From Candidatus Woesearchaeota archaeon (GTDB lineage Archaea; Nanobdellota; Nanobdellia; Woesearchaeales; GW2011-AR4): a stretch of 64,000 bases of DNA. Shown in pieces: positions 26,337-36,585 of the stretch. The stretch spans positions 1 through 64,000 of the forward strand of contig JACPMX010000014.1 in the NCBI GenBank assembly GCA_016185755.1. The letters run 5' to 3'. A program made the position numbers and the translations under genes. Numbering within the stretch: the stretch's first letter is position 1; every line of letters starts with the position of its first letter. The notes under the pieces were generated by a model that did no database searches, was not told the DNA's origin, and worked only from the letters and a program-made list of their open reading frames with translations.

Positions 26337-27036
26337 GCTTTACCACTATGTTTTCAATCACATGAGTCACTTCTTCGCACTTGTCAGTTATCTCTTCCAG
26401 AAGCTCGTATAATTCCTTGTACTTTATAATATCAATGGAATTTTTGTAGAAATGGAACAGCTCAGACAAGGCCTCATGGTAAACATCATCAGCCTCGTTT
26501 TCCAGGCTGTGTATTTTTACATAATGCTCATTCATAGGCTTTAGCTTTCTCAAATCCAAAATGCTTTTGTTCAGCTCGGTTGAGCAGGAAAGGATTATAT
26601 CCGCCAGTTTAATTATGTGGGTGTCTGTCCTTTCCACCCCCAAAAGAACAAATCTCAGGGCAACTGCATTTATCAGGTCTATCACATCATCAAGAAGCAC
26701 AGCCATCTGGTGAATGTCTTCCTTGTCAATTGGGGTTATGAAAGTCGTGTTCAGGCTGTCCATTATTTTGTGGGTTATTTCATCGCCTTTGCTCTCAAGG
26801 CTTTTTATTGCAGCAACCCTGGATTTTCTCTCGCTTTTCTCAAGCTTTTCATAATTATTGACAAAGCTTTTTAGCGACTTGGCGCCTTCCAGGATATTTT
26901 CCGCCTGCCCAGTCAGCATTTCAAAGAATTTTTCCTCTTTCGGCACGAGCCAGTGCATTATGCTTGCCATACTCTCAAAGTTTTTAGCGCTGTATAAATA
27001 GGTTTCGGCTTTGCCACTGCAAAGATTTTTAAACAA
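26329..27036 (-). CDS. PhoU-like DUF47 protein
   Basis: Helical, LLDDVIDLINAVALRFVLLGV; adjacent to PiT permease. Confidence 0.85.
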   Translation of the reverse strand: MFKNLCSGKAETYLYSAKNFESMASIMHWLVPKEEKFFEMLTGQAENILEGAKSLKSFVNNYEKLEKSERKSRVAAIKSLESKGDEITHKIMDSLNTTFITPIDKEDIHQMAVLLDDVIDLINAVALRFVLLGVERTDTHIIKLADIILSCSTELNKSILDLRKLKPMNEHYVKIHSLENEADDVYHEALSELFHFYKNSIDIIKYKELYELLEEITDKCEEVTHVIENIVVKHA

Positions 27037-27055
27037 ATTTAATTACTGAAAAGGA

Positions 27056-27640
27056 ATGGATGAGCATGAAAAACAAGGGGAGCACGCGCATATAAGGTGC
27101 AGGACAATAATAGAAGTGCTCGGAAAGCCAAAAGAGCATGTTGAAAACGCTATAAAGGAGTACATCGAGCACATAAAGGAAGACGCGGAGCTTGTGATAC
27201 TGAACGAGGACTATTCAGAAATCAGGGAGCAGGGCAAGCTGTGGAGCAAGTTTGTGGAGCTTGACTTGGTTATAAAAGGCACAAAAAAGCTTATCAGCTT
27301 CTGCTTTGAATACATGCCCTCTTCTTTGGAAGTTTTAAAGCCGGAAAATTTAACCCTGACAAACGCGGAACTGGCAAATTTCCTCAACGATCTGCAGGCA
27401 AGGCTCCACAATGTGGACATGGCTGTAAAGCAGCTGAAGGCGGAAAATGATTTTATCAAGCTCAACATGAATGCCGTCCTGCACAATTCAATACTTATAT
27501 GCCTGAAGATAAGCAAGCTGTCGCTTGAGCAGCTATCCCAGATCACAGGTGTTGACAGGAAAGAGCTGGAAATGTTTGTGGAAAAGCTTCTCAAGGAAAA
27601 CAAGATTAAAAAAGAAGGGGAATTATACACTTTAGCATGA
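27056..27640 (+). CDS. hypothetical protein, C-terminal HTH-like
   Basis: LSLEQLSQITGVDRKELEMFVEKLLKENKIKKEGELY; overlaps scpB start. Confidence 0.55.
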   Translation: MDEHEKQGEHAHIRCRTIIEVLGKPKEHVENAIKEYIEHIKEDAELVILNEDYSEIREQGKLWSKFVELDLVIKGTKKLISFCFEYMPSSLEVLKPENLTLTNAELANFLNDLQARLHNVDMAVKQLKAENDFIKLNMNAVLHNSILICLKISKLSLEQLSQITGVDRKELEMFVEKLLKENKIKKEGELYTLA

Positions 27641-28623
27641 TGGAGCTTAAGAAGCCAAGCGTGAAAAGCAAGGTAGAGGCAATTCTCTTTTCCACAGGCC
27701 ACAGGATAAGCCTGGATGAGATAAGCAAGCTAAGCCGCTCTCTGAAAGATGATGTTTTAAACGCCCTCAAGGAGCTGCAGAGGGAATATGATGAAAAGCA
27801 GTCATCATTGATGCTTGTTGATGAAGGGGATTTCTGGAAATTTGCCGTACGCGACCATTTCATACCTATGGTGAGGAAGATAGTTACAGAAACAGAGCTC
27901 ACAAAAAGCGTGCTTGAGACCTTGGCTGTGATAGCGTTCAAGTACCCGATACTGCAGTCCGATTTGATAAAGCTGAGGACAAACAAGGCATATGACCACC
28001 TTATGGAGCTTGAAAAGTCCGGCTACATCACAAGGCAAAAGCATGGAAGGACAAATTTGATCAAGCTGACGGAGAAATTCTTCAGGTATTTTGACTTGAC
28101 AGAGGAAAAACTAAGGGACCAGTTCAGGGATTTCGACAGCATAGCGAGGGCAATAAAGGAAAAAGAGGCTGAAGTTGAGCAGATAAAGGATGACCAGCGC
28201 AAAAGGGCTGAAGACCTGAAGAAAGAAGATGAGAAGATAAAGAAAGAGATAGACTCGCTTGACAAGGCAGAAGAGCAGTTTGAAGTCCCCCTTGAAACTT
28301 ATGAGCAGAAGCCGAAAGAAACAATTTCCACTGAATTCGAGCAGGAAGGAAGCCTTATTGTTGAGAAAGAGAAGCTTGGCGGCATGGAAGTTGTTGAGGA
28401 CGAGGAAAAAGAGAAAAAGCCAAAAGAACATGCTGAAGGAAAAATTGAGCCCAAACAGATATTTGAAAACGGGGAAAAAAAGGAAAAGCCCCAAAAGCAG
28501 AAAAGGAAAAGCCAGGGCATAAAGATGACGCCCGAAATGGAAAAAGCTGTTGATGAAAGAGTCAATGAAATGATGGGAAAACAGGAAAATAAGGAAGTAA
28601 AGGAAGAAAACAAAGAGGGTTGA
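27637..28623 (+). CDS. scpB: ScpB-like chromosome segregation/condensation protein with long charged tail
   Basis: VEAILFSTGHRISLDEISKLS...ETLAVIAFKYPILQSDLIKLR...GYITRQKHGRTNLIKLTEKFFRYF. Confidence 0.85.
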   Translation: MMELKKPSVKSKVEAILFSTGHRISLDEISKLSRSLKDDVLNALKELQREYDEKQSSLMLVDEGDFWKFAVRDHFIPMVRKIVTETELTKSVLETLAVIAFKYPILQSDLIKLRTNKAYDHLMELEKSGYITRQKHGRTNLIKLTEKFFRYFDLTEEKLRDQFRDFDSIARAIKEKEAEVEQIKDDQRKRAEDLKKEDEKIKKEIDSLDKAEEQFEVPLETYEQKPKETISTEFEQEGSLIVEKEKLGGMEVVEDEEKEKKPKEHAEGKIEPKQIFENGEKKEKPQKQKRKSQGIKMTPEMEKAVDERVNEMMGKQENKEVKEENKEG

Positions 28624-28745
28624 TTTTTTTTTAAAGTAAATTTTTTATTAAATGAGTTATTCAAGATAAAATAAAGCAATAAATACCTAAATTTCACATC
28701 AAATAAAATATTACAATCGCAACGGATAAAAAGCATTAAACCAAA

Positions 28746-28886
28746 ATGTTCCTTCTACAATGCCCGAAATGCAGGAACCAGATGAAATACCAGAATAAAG
28801 ATATTTCTTTGATAAGCAAGAAAAAAAGATGTGTTTACTGCGGAAAAAGCTTCTCTGTCAATAAGGCAATCATGGAGAAAATATAG
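28746..28886 (+). CDS. 46-aa zinc-ribbon protein
   Basis: MFLLQCPKCRNQMKYQNKDISLISKKKRCVYCGKSFSVNKAIMEKI; below track length cutoff. Confidence 0.7.
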   Translation: MFLLQCPKCRNQMKYQNKDISLISKKKRCVYCGKSFSVNKAIMEKI

Positions 28887-29001
28887 ATATCTTTCCATAT
28901 AGTAAATTTCTATATTGAAAATAATGCAAAAGCGTAACCCTTATAAAGCGTAAAATACACCATTTTATAGACGATAAAGTGGTTTTGAAATTCTCACAAA
29001 A

Positions 29002-31449
29002 ATGACAGAAGAAACAGGGCAAAAATTAGGCACAAGAATAGTGCCCAGGGTAATCCAGGAAGAGATGAAACAATCATACTTGGATTATTCGATGTCCGTC
29101 ATTGTTGGCAGGGCATTGCCTGATGCAAGGGATGGCCTGAAACCAGTTCACAGGAGAGTTCTTTTTACAATGTGGGAAAATGGTTTATTACACAACAAGC
29201 CATTCAAGAAATCAGCAAATGTTGTTGGAAACTGCATGGCTAAATTCCATCCGCATGGTGATACCGCTATTTACGACACCCTTGTACGTTTAGCTCAAAC
29301 TTTCTCAATGCGCTACCCTTTGGTTGACGGCCAGGGTAATTTCGGAAGCGTTGACGGCGACCCTGCTGCTGCAATGAGATACACCGAGTGCAGGCTGACA
29401 AGGCTTGCAGAGGAGATGCTCGAGGACATAGACAGGAAAACAGTCCGCTTTATCCCAAATTTTGACAACAGCGTTACAGAGCCTGTTGTTCTGCCCTCAA
29501 AGCTGCCAAACCTGCTCATCAATGGAAGCTCCGGCATAGCAGTGGGCATGGCAACAAACATTCCGCCCCATAATCTTGGAGAGGTCATAAGCGCGATAAT
29601 AAGGCAGATTGACAATCCTGACATAAGTATAGAGGAAATAATCAGCATAATTCAAGGCCCTGACTTTCCGACAGGGGCGCTGATATGCGGCAGCAGGGGC
29701 ATCAGGGAAGCATATTCAACCGGAAGGGGCAAAATACTTGTAAGGTCAAGAACAACAATCGAGCAGGACAAGAACAGGTCAACGATTATTGTAAACGAGA
29801 TACCATTCATGGTCAACAAGTCAGAGCTTCTTGAGGAGATAGCGGACTTGGTGAGGGACAAAAAGATTGTTGGAATCTCGGATTTGAGGGACGAAAGCGA
29901 CAGGCACGGGATAAGGGTGGTAATCGAGCTGAGAAAAGATGCAGACCCAAATGTAGTCCTAAACCAGCTGTTCCAGCACACAAGGATGCAGACCACATTC
30001 GGGATAATCATGCTGGCTCTTGTCAGCAATGAGCCAAAAGTTTTGAACATAAAGCAGTTAATTCATTATTATATAGAGCACAGAAAGGATGTTGTAAGGA
30101 AAAGGACTTTGTTTGATTTAAACAAGGCGCAGACAAGAGCGCATATTCTGGAAGGGCTTATCATAGCATTGGCAAACATAAACAATGTAATCAAGCTGAT
30201 AAAGGAAAGCAAGTCAGTTGATGCCGCAAAGGAGGCATTGACCTCAAATTATAACCTTACAAATGAGCAGTCTGTCGCAATCCTTGAAATGAGGCTGCAG
30301 AGGCTCACTTCCCTTGAGCAGGAGAAGATAAGGCAGGAGCATGCCGGCTTGCTCAAGCTCATTGAGGAATTGGAGTCAATTTTGTCAAGCCAGCAGAAGA
30401 TACTGGATATAATCAAGAAGGAGCTCAGCGAATTAAGGGAGAAATACAGCGATGCAAGAAGGACGCAGATTATTGAGCTTGAAAGTGCGGAGCTTGTCAC
30501 AGAGGACCTGATAAAAGACGAGGAAATGGCGATAACAATAACTAACTCCGGCTACATAAAAAGGCTCCCATTGCAGACATACAAGCTCCAGCACAGGGGC
30601 GGAAAAGGAGTCATTGCAGCAGCAACAAAAGACGAGGATATCGTAAAGGACATTTTTGTGGCATCCACCCATTCTTATATCCTATTTTTTACAAACAAGG
30701 GAAAAGTCCATTGGATCAAGGTATACAATATACCGGAAGCAAGCAGGCAGGCAAGGGGGAAGGCAATCATAAACATCCTAGAGCTTGGAAACAATGAGAT
30801 TGTTACGGCCTTTGTTCCTGTAAGAGGATTTGACAATAAAAGCTACCTGGTCATGGCCACAAAAAAAGGAACTGTCAAAAAAACAGAGCTCATGGCATAC
30901 AGCAACCCAAGAAGGCACGGCATTGTCGCAATAACCCTTGAAGAGAATGACGAGCTTATCAATGTCGAGCTCACCGATGGAAACCAGCAGATCATCCTGG
31001 CGACAAAAAACGGCCTTGCAGTCAGGTTTGAGGAAAGAAACGTGAGGTCAACAGGAAGGTCAGCCCAGGGAGTCAGGGGGATATCCTTGAAGGACAATGA
31101 CGAGGTTGTCGGGATGGTCGTCGCTTCTGATGAAAAAGCATTGCTCAGCGTCACAGAGAATGGCTATGGAAAAAGAACTCCTATTTCAGAGTACAGGCTG
31201 ATAAATCGCGGAGGCTCAGGAGTCATAAACATACAGTGCAGCGACAGGAACGGCAAGGTAGTTTCAATATGCCCGGTGTTGGAAAATGACGACGTTATAT
31301 TCATAAGCAGGAACGGAATCATAATAAGAATGCCTTCTTCTGATATTTCTATAATAGGCAGGAACACGCAGGGAGTCAGGCTGATGAAGCTTGACGGGAA
31401 TGACAAGGTTGTGAGTGCAATCAGGGTGCCGGGAGAGAGCAGCAATTAA
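29002..31449 (+). CDS. gyrA: DNA gyrase subunit A (bacterial type)
   Basis: [39 protein letters not shown]; GyrA-box-like QHRGGKGV. Confidence 0.95.
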   Translation: MTEETGQKLGTRIVPRVIQEEMKQSYLDYSMSVIVGRALPDARDGLKPVHRRVLFTMWENGLLHNKPFKKSANVVGNCMAKFHPHGDTAIYDTLVRLAQTFSMRYPLVDGQGNFGSVDGDPAAAMRYTECRLTRLAEEMLEDIDRKTVRFIPNFDNSVTEPVVLPSKLPNLLINGSSGIAVGMATNIPPHNLGEVISAIIRQIDNPDISIEEIISIIQGPDFPTGALICGSRGIREAYSTGRGKILVRSRTTIEQDKNRSTIIVNEIPFMVNKSELLEEIADLVRDKKIVGISDLRDESDRHGIRVVIELRKDADPNVVLNQLFQHTRMQTTFGIIMLALVSNEPKVLNIKQLIHYYIEHRKDVVRKRTLFDLNKAQTRAHILEGLIIALANINNVIKLIKESKSVDAAKEALTSNYNLTNEQSVAILEMRLQRLTSLEQEKIRQEHAGLLKLIEELESILSSQQKILDIIKKELSELREKYSDARRTQIIELESAELVTEDLIKDEEMAITITNSGYIKRLPLQTYKLQHRGGKGVIAAATKDEDIVKDIFVASTHSYILFFTNKGKVHWIKVYNIPEASRQARGKAIINILELGNNEIVTAFVPVRGFDNKSYLVMATKKGTVKKTELMAYSNPRRHGIVAITLEENDELINVELTDGNQQIILATKNGLAVRFEERNVRSTGRSAQGVRGISLKDNDEVVGMVVASDEKALLSVTENGYGKRTPISEYRLINRGGSGVINIQCSDRNGKVVSICPVLENDDVIFISRNGIIIRMPSSDISIIGRNTQGVRLMKLDGNDKVVSAIRVPGESSN

Positions 31450-31489
31450 AAAACAAACTTTTTTATAGCTGTTTAAAGTTGGTTCCTCA

Positions 31490-32746
31490 ATGAAAAACAT
31501 CAAAGCGGTGCTTGGCGAAATTCTTGATGACATAAGGCCTGAAGAAAGCTATGAAAAGGAAATATTCGAAAGGCTCAACTCCATAATAAAAAAAATAAAC
31601 AGGGGACGGAAAAGCATAAAAGCCATCCTCGGCGGCTCAGGTGCAAAAGGCACCTGGCTGAAAACATTTGATGCCGACATATTCGTGCTTTTTGACTACA
31701 AGAAATTCAAAGATAAGAGCAGCAAGCTGTCCGATACCCTGGAAAAAATACTGAAAAAGAATTTCAGGAATGTCTCAAGGCTGCATGGCTCAAGGGATTA
31801 TTTCCAGATTAAGGATAATAATTTTACTTTCGAGATAATACCCATTCTAAAAATAAACAAGGCAGAGCAGGCAAAAAACATAACTGACGTGAGCCCGCTG
31901 CACTCTAACTGGGTGAGAAAGCACAAAAAGCTCATAAATGAGATGAAGCTGGCAAAGCAGTTTTGTCAGGCTCAAAACGTTTACGGGGCTGAAAGCTACA
32001 TAAGGGGATTTTCAGGCTATGTGTGCGAAATCCTTGCAGTTTATTACGGCTCTTTTCAGAATTTGGCAAAAAATGCAGCCAAGTGGAGGGAAAAAACTGT
32101 TATCGACGTGCAAAGATACTACAAGGGAAAGGACATATTCAAGATCGTCAATACATCTAAGCTTGTTTCCCCATTGATTGTCATAGACCCAGTGCAGAAA
32201 GACAGGAATGCAGCGGCTGCATTAAGCATTGAGAAATTCGATGATTTCAAAAAAGCCTCAGTTCAGTTTCTTAAAAACCCCTCAAAGGAATTTTTTGCCA
32301 AAAAAGACATGAAGCTTTTGTTTTTGCAGGAAAAAGCAGGAGGCAAATTAATAGTGGTAAGTGCAAAGCCGCTGGCAGGAAAGGCTGATGTTGCCGGGAG
32401 CAAATTGTTCAAGGTCTATGAGCTTATTCATAATAGGCTGCTCAGTAATGATTTTAAGATGCTGAAAGCCGGCTGGGAATGGGACAGGAAAAATGATGCA
32501 GCCTTCTATTTTCTGCTGGACAGAAAGCCGCTGCCGGCATCTGCTGAAATTGAAGGTCCCCCTCTAAAGCTGAGCCAGCATGCAGCAAATTTCAAAAAAA
32601 TACACAAAAAATCGTATATGAAGAACGGAAAGCTCTATGCGACCATAAAAAGGAAATTCACGCTGCCCGAGAATTTGGTTAAGGATATGTCAAAAAGCCA
32701 GTACGTAAGGCAGAAGTGCATGTCAATAAAAATCGATGTTCTGTAA
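31490..32746 (+). CDS. cca: CCA-adding enzyme (archaeal class I)
   Basis: LGGSGAKGTWLKTFDADIFVLFDY; AESYIRGFSGYVCEIL. Confidence 0.93.
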   Translation: MKNIKAVLGEILDDIRPEESYEKEIFERLNSIIKKINRGRKSIKAILGGSGAKGTWLKTFDADIFVLFDYKKFKDKSSKLSDTLEKILKKNFRNVSRLHGSRDYFQIKDNNFTFEIIPILKINKAEQAKNITDVSPLHSNWVRKHKKLINEMKLAKQFCQAQNVYGAESYIRGFSGYVCEILAVYYGSFQNLAKNAAKWREKTVIDVQRYYKGKDIFKIVNTSKLVSPLIVIDPVQKDRNAAAALSIEKFDDFKKASVQFLKNPSKEFFAKKDMKLLFLQEKAGGKLIVVSAKPLAGKADVAGSKLFKVYELIHNRLLSNDFKMLKAGWEWDRKNDAAFYFLLDRKPLPASAEIEGPPLKLSQHAANFKKIHKKSYMKNGKLYATIKRKFTLPENLVKDMSKSQYVRQKCMSIKIDVL

Positions 32747-32747
32747 G

Positions 32748-33737
32748 ATGCAGGCCGTAATACTAGCAGCCGGAAAGTCCACAAGGACATACCCATTGAC
32801 TCTTACAAGGCCAAAGCCTCTGCTCAAGGCCGCAAACAGGACTTTGCTGGAGCACAATCTCGGCAGCCTGGATGGGCTGGCTGACGAAGTGATAATCATA
32901 GTCGGCTACAAAAAGGAAATGATAAAAAAGCGCATCGGAAGCATGTATAAAAATATAAAAATAAGGTATGCCGAGCAGGAGAATCAGCTTGGGACAGGCA
33001 ATGCCTTACTGGCAGCGGAAAAATATATTAAAGGCAGTTTTGTCTGCTTATACGGGGATGATATTTATTCCAAAAAAGACTTCAGGAATGTCATGAAAAA
33101 TAGGTATTCAATATTAGTGCAAAAAGTAAAAAATCCCGGAGCATTCGGCGTTGTTCTGGAAAAGGATAACATTCTCACAAGCCTTGTTGAAAAGCCAAAA
33201 AAATTTATTTCAGATTTGGCTAATGCGGGCCTATATAAATTTGATAAGCGGATTTTTTCAATAATTAAAAAGCTTAAAAAATCAAAAAGGGGGGAGTACG
33301 AGCTTACGGATGCCGTTAAAAGCCTGGCCCGCCAGGAAAAAGTATATTGCGTTGCATCAAAAGGCTGGATGCCAATCGGATATCCCTGGGACTTGCTTAA
33401 GGCAGATATGTTTCTGAGAAAAAATAAAAATTCCATAGGCAGCAATGCAAGAATAAGCGGAAAAGTCAAAAACTCAAGCATAGGGAATGGCTGCATCATA
33501 GAAGGGCAGGTCAAAAATTCGGTTGTGATGGACGGCACGATTATCGATGAAAATTCCGTTGTGGAAAACTCAGTTATAGGGGAGAATGTGCATCTAAGCG
33601 GCAGAATAACAGACAAAATGCCGGGCGCAATAATAGGGGACGGATGCGAGCTGGTTAATGTTGAAATAAATCCCGGGGTTAAAATAAGCCCATTCAAGAA
33701 AATAAAAAATAAAACTATAAGGCGGGATGTTAAATGA
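32748..33737 (+). CDS. NDP-sugar pyrophosphorylase-like nucleotidyltransferase
   Basis: MQAVILAAGKSTRTYPLTLTRPKPLLKAANRTLLEHNL; C-terminal hexapeptide-like repeats. Confidence 0.88.
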   Translation: MQAVILAAGKSTRTYPLTLTRPKPLLKAANRTLLEHNLGSLDGLADEVIIIVGYKKEMIKKRIGSMYKNIKIRYAEQENQLGTGNALLAAEKYIKGSFVCLYGDDIYSKKDFRNVMKNRYSILVQKVKNPGAFGVVLEKDNILTSLVEKPKKFISDLANAGLYKFDKRIFSIIKKLKKSKRGEYELTDAVKSLARQEKVYCVASKGWMPIGYPWDLLKADMFLRKNKNSIGSNARISGKVKNSSIGNGCIIEGQVKNSVVMDGTIIDENSVVENSVIGENVHLSGRITDKMPGAIIGDGCELVNVEINPGVKISPFKKIKNKTIRRDVK

Positions 33738-34342
33738 TAGTTGAAAAGCTTGTTGAATACATAACTTACGGAATTTCAGCCAGTGGCTATTTTGGAATAT
33801 TCATTCTTATGGCGCTGGAAAGCATGATAGCTCCGGTTCCAAGCGAGGTTGTCATGCCCTTTGCAGGCTACCTTGCCCTGCAGGGCAAGTTCAATTTCTG
33901 GCTCGCGCTTTTGGCAAGCAGCCTAGGCTCGATTTTCGGCTCTCTGGTCTCATATTACACGGGAGTGTACGGAGGGAGGCCATTTGTCCTGAGATTTGGA
34001 AAATACCTGCTGCTTGATGAGGAGCATCTTGACTGGACTGAAAAATGGTTCAGGAAACAAGGCAGCAAGACAATATTCATCAGCAGGTTTATTCCAGTTG
34101 TAAGGCACCTCATATCCATACCGGCAGGAATTGCAGGAATGCCGATGCCCAAATTTCTGGCATATACTTTTGTCGGGGCATCAGCCTGGAATTTTATTTT
34201 GCTGTACGCGGGATTTAGATTAGGCAGCCATTGGGACAGGATACATGAGTATTCACGCCAGCTTGATATCCTGTTTATTGCTGCAGTTGCCTTGTTTTTT
34301 GCATGGTTCCTCTGGAAGCACAGCAAAAAGCGGAAAAAATGA
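33734..34342 (+). CDS. DedA/SNARE-associated family membrane protein
   Basis: ESMIAPVPSEVVMPFAGYLA; SRFIPVVRHLISIPAGIAGMP. Confidence 0.9.
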   Translation: MIVEKLVEYITYGISASGYFGIFILMALESMIAPVPSEVVMPFAGYLALQGKFNFWLALLASSLGSIFGSLVSYYTGVYGGRPFVLRFGKYLLLDEEHLDWTEKWFRKQGSKTIFISRFIPVVRHLISIPAGIAGMPMPKFLAYTFVGASAWNFILLYAGFRLGSHWDRIHEYSRQLDILFIAAVALFFAWFLWKHSKKRKK

Positions 34343-34902
34343 AAAAAGCAAGCAATGTATTGGTGCTCGTCATAGGAATTATAATTCTTCTTGCGTCTTA
34401 TATTTTTGACAGGAGGGTTTATTTGCTCTTTAAGGATGCCAGGCTCTCTTTCTTGGATGCTTTTTTGAGCACTATCACCAACTTCGGGGTTGTTTTTGTC
34501 GTCATGCTTGCCATACCATCAATTATTTTGTACAAAAAAAACAAAAGCGCCGTCTATCTGCTGTGGCTCGCTTTTCTCGCATCTGCGGCTCTCGCATTCA
34601 TAACAAAATCAATCCTGCTCAGGCAGCGCCCGGCGGAGACTTTGGCTTACCCATTCACCAGCATAATTAACTATTCCTTCCCGAGCATGCACGCAATGGC
34701 GGTTTTTGCTTTGCTGCCTGCCATTGTAGAATACCTTCCCAGGCAAAGGGCATTCCTGCTTTCATTCGGATTGCTGGCCGTGTTCAGCAGGGTTTATTTC
34801 GGGTTTCATTTCCTGAGCGATGTTGTATTTGGGGCCATGTTTGGATATTTTATCGGATATTTTTTGCTGGAAATGCACAAAAAGAAAAAACTATGGAAAT
34901 AG
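34339..34902 (+). CDS. PAP2-family phosphatase
   Basis: KSILLRQRPAE; YSFPSMHAMA; SRVYFGFHFLSDVVFGA. Confidence 0.9.
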   Translation: MKKASNVLVLVIGIIILLASYIFDRRVYLLFKDARLSFLDAFLSTITNFGVVFVVMLAIPSIILYKKNKSAVYLLWLAFLASAALAFITKSILLRQRPAETLAYPFTSIINYSFPSMHAMAVFALLPAIVEYLPRQRAFLLSFGLLAVFSRVYFGFHFLSDVVFGAMFGYFIGYFLLEMHKKKKLWK

Positions 34903-35483
34903 GAAAATTCGAGTGGAACAGACAGCTTTTTCACATCCTTTTGGGAGTTTCTTTGGTGGCATTGCTTGTCTATGATTTTGTCGGCAAAAAAATTATCTTG
35001 CTTATAATAATCATTGGGCTTGTATTGTCTTATTTAAGCAGGAAAATAAGGATACCTGTAATTCATCAGCTGCTGCTGAAATTTGAAAGAAAAGAAGACC
35101 TTAAGGCATTCCCGGGCAGGGGAATCATTTTTTACATGATTGGCTCTTCCATCTCTCTTCTCCTCTTCCCTAAAGACATAGCCATGGCCTCCATAATGGT
35201 ATTGGCATTGGGTGATTCAGTTTCACATTTGTATGGGCTGCATTTCGGGAAAATAAAAAGCCCATTTTCAAAAACAAAGTTTATAGAAGGAACAATTGCA
35301 GGCTTTGCATTTGGGTTCATAGGGGCATTTGTTTTTTTGCCGTGGACGGAGGCTGCTCTGGCTTCTATGGCTGCCATGATTGCAGAGGCAATTGAGATAA
35401 GGATAGGCGCACAGCAGGTTGACGACAATTTGATAGTGCCTTTTGTTGCCGGTGCGGTTGTATGGGTGGTTAGGCTGTTTTAA
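34893..35483 (+). CDS. SEC59/dolichol kinase-like CTP-transferase
   Basis: ALGDSVSHLYGLHFGKIKSPFSKTKFIEGTIAGF; paralogous to 16433-17041. Confidence 0.7.
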   Translation: MEIGKFEWNRQLFHILLGVSLVALLVYDFVGKKIILLIIIIGLVLSYLSRKIRIPVIHQLLLKFERKEDLKAFPGRGIIFYMIGSSISLLLFPKDIAMASIMVLALGDSVSHLYGLHFGKIKSPFSKTKFIEGTIAGFAFGFIGAFVFLPWTEAALASMAAMIAEAIEIRIGAQQVDDNLIVPFVAGAVVWVVRLF

Positions 35484-35541
35484 TTGCCAACAACCTTTAT
35501 AAACTCTCTGCTCTTTTCTTTCCAGTTTTAACTTTTGAAAA

Positions 35542-36585
35542 ATGCTATCCAAACAACTGAAAGAGCTGTTTTTGAAAGACAGGGACCCGTTCACGGACAT
35601 ACTTGGGCAGGAAAGCGCAAAGCAGGGGCTTAAATCAGCCTTGATTACAGACAGGCACGTCGTGATAGTCGGGCCTCCAGGCATAGGAAAGACGACCTTG
35701 GCAAAGAATATTGCAAAGTTATTGCCGGATATTGATGTTATTGAAGGCTGCTCATACCACTGCACCCCCGAAAATCCTATATGCCCGTCGTGCAAGCAGT
35801 CAAAGCAAAATAAAAAAGTAAAACTGCAGGGAATAAAGCGCTTCATCAGAATACAGGGAAGCCCGGACCTGACAGTCGAGGACCTGCTTGGCGATATAGA
35901 CCCCATCAAGGCGCTGAAATTTGGCCCTTTAAGCCTCGAAGCATTCACCCCCGGTAAAATATTCAAGGCCAACAACGGAGTTTTGTTCTTTGACGAGCTG
36001 AACAGGTGCCCTGAAAAGCTGCAGAACGCACTGCTCCAGGTTTTGGAGGAAAAAAAAGCGACCATAGGCTCGTATGATTTGGACTTTGACGCCAACTTCA
36101 TATTCATAGCAACCATGAACCCTGAAGACACGTCAACCGAAAAATTAAGCGATGTTCTTTTGGACAGGTTTGACATAATTTACATGAATTATCCGGAAAG
36201 CATAGATATTGAAAAAGAGATAGTGGCAGCAAAAGGCGAAAAAACCGCCAATGTAAGCGGCGAGCTTCTGACATTGATGGCTTATTTTGTGAGGCTTTTA
36301 AGGCAGGATGAAAAGCTTGAAAAAAAGCCCAGCGTGAGGGCGTCAATCGGATTGTATGAAAGGTCCCAGTCAAATGCGCTGCTGAAAGGAAGAAAAAATG
36401 TGCAGTTTGAGGACATTAAAGATGTCTTGATTTCTGTGCTGTCGCACAGGATAAGGCTTAAGCCGAGCGTGAGGTACCTCGAAAGCATTGAGAACTACAT
36501 CAAGGAGCAGTTTCATAAAAATATAGAGTCAGCAAAATGGCAGAACCATTTGGAAGAAGAGCAGCAATCTGGTGAATACCGGTAG
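35542..36585 (+). CDS. MoxR/Mg-chelatase-type AAA+ ATPase
   Basis: VGPPGIGKTTLAKNIAKLL; GVLFFDELNRCPEKLQNALLQVLEE. Confidence 0.9.
   Translation: MLSKQLKELFLKDRDPFTDILGQESAKQGLKSALITDRHVVIVGPPGIGKTTLAKNIAKLLPDIDVIEGCSYHCTPENPICPSCKQSKQNKKVKLQGIKRFIRIQGSPDLTVEDLLGDIDPIKALKFGPLSLEAFTPGKIFKANNGVLFFDELNRCPEKLQNALLQVLEEKKATIGSYDLDFDANFIFIATMNPEDTSTEKLSDVLLDRFDIIYMNYPESIDIEKEIVAAKGEKTANVSGELLTLMAYFVRLLRQDEKLEKKPSVRASIGLYERSQSNALLKGRKNVQFEDIKDVLISVLSHRIRLKPSVRYLESIENYIKEQFHKNIESAKWQNHLEEEQQSGEYR

Noticed and set aside
28930-28960. Short direct repeat AAGCGTAA x2 before gyrA
   Set aside because: Too short and only two units; could be chance in AT-rich promoter DNA.
35268-36176. 302-aa minus-strand ORF
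   Set aside because: Lies antisense to the clear AAA+ gene and the SEC59-like gene; no recognisable domain.
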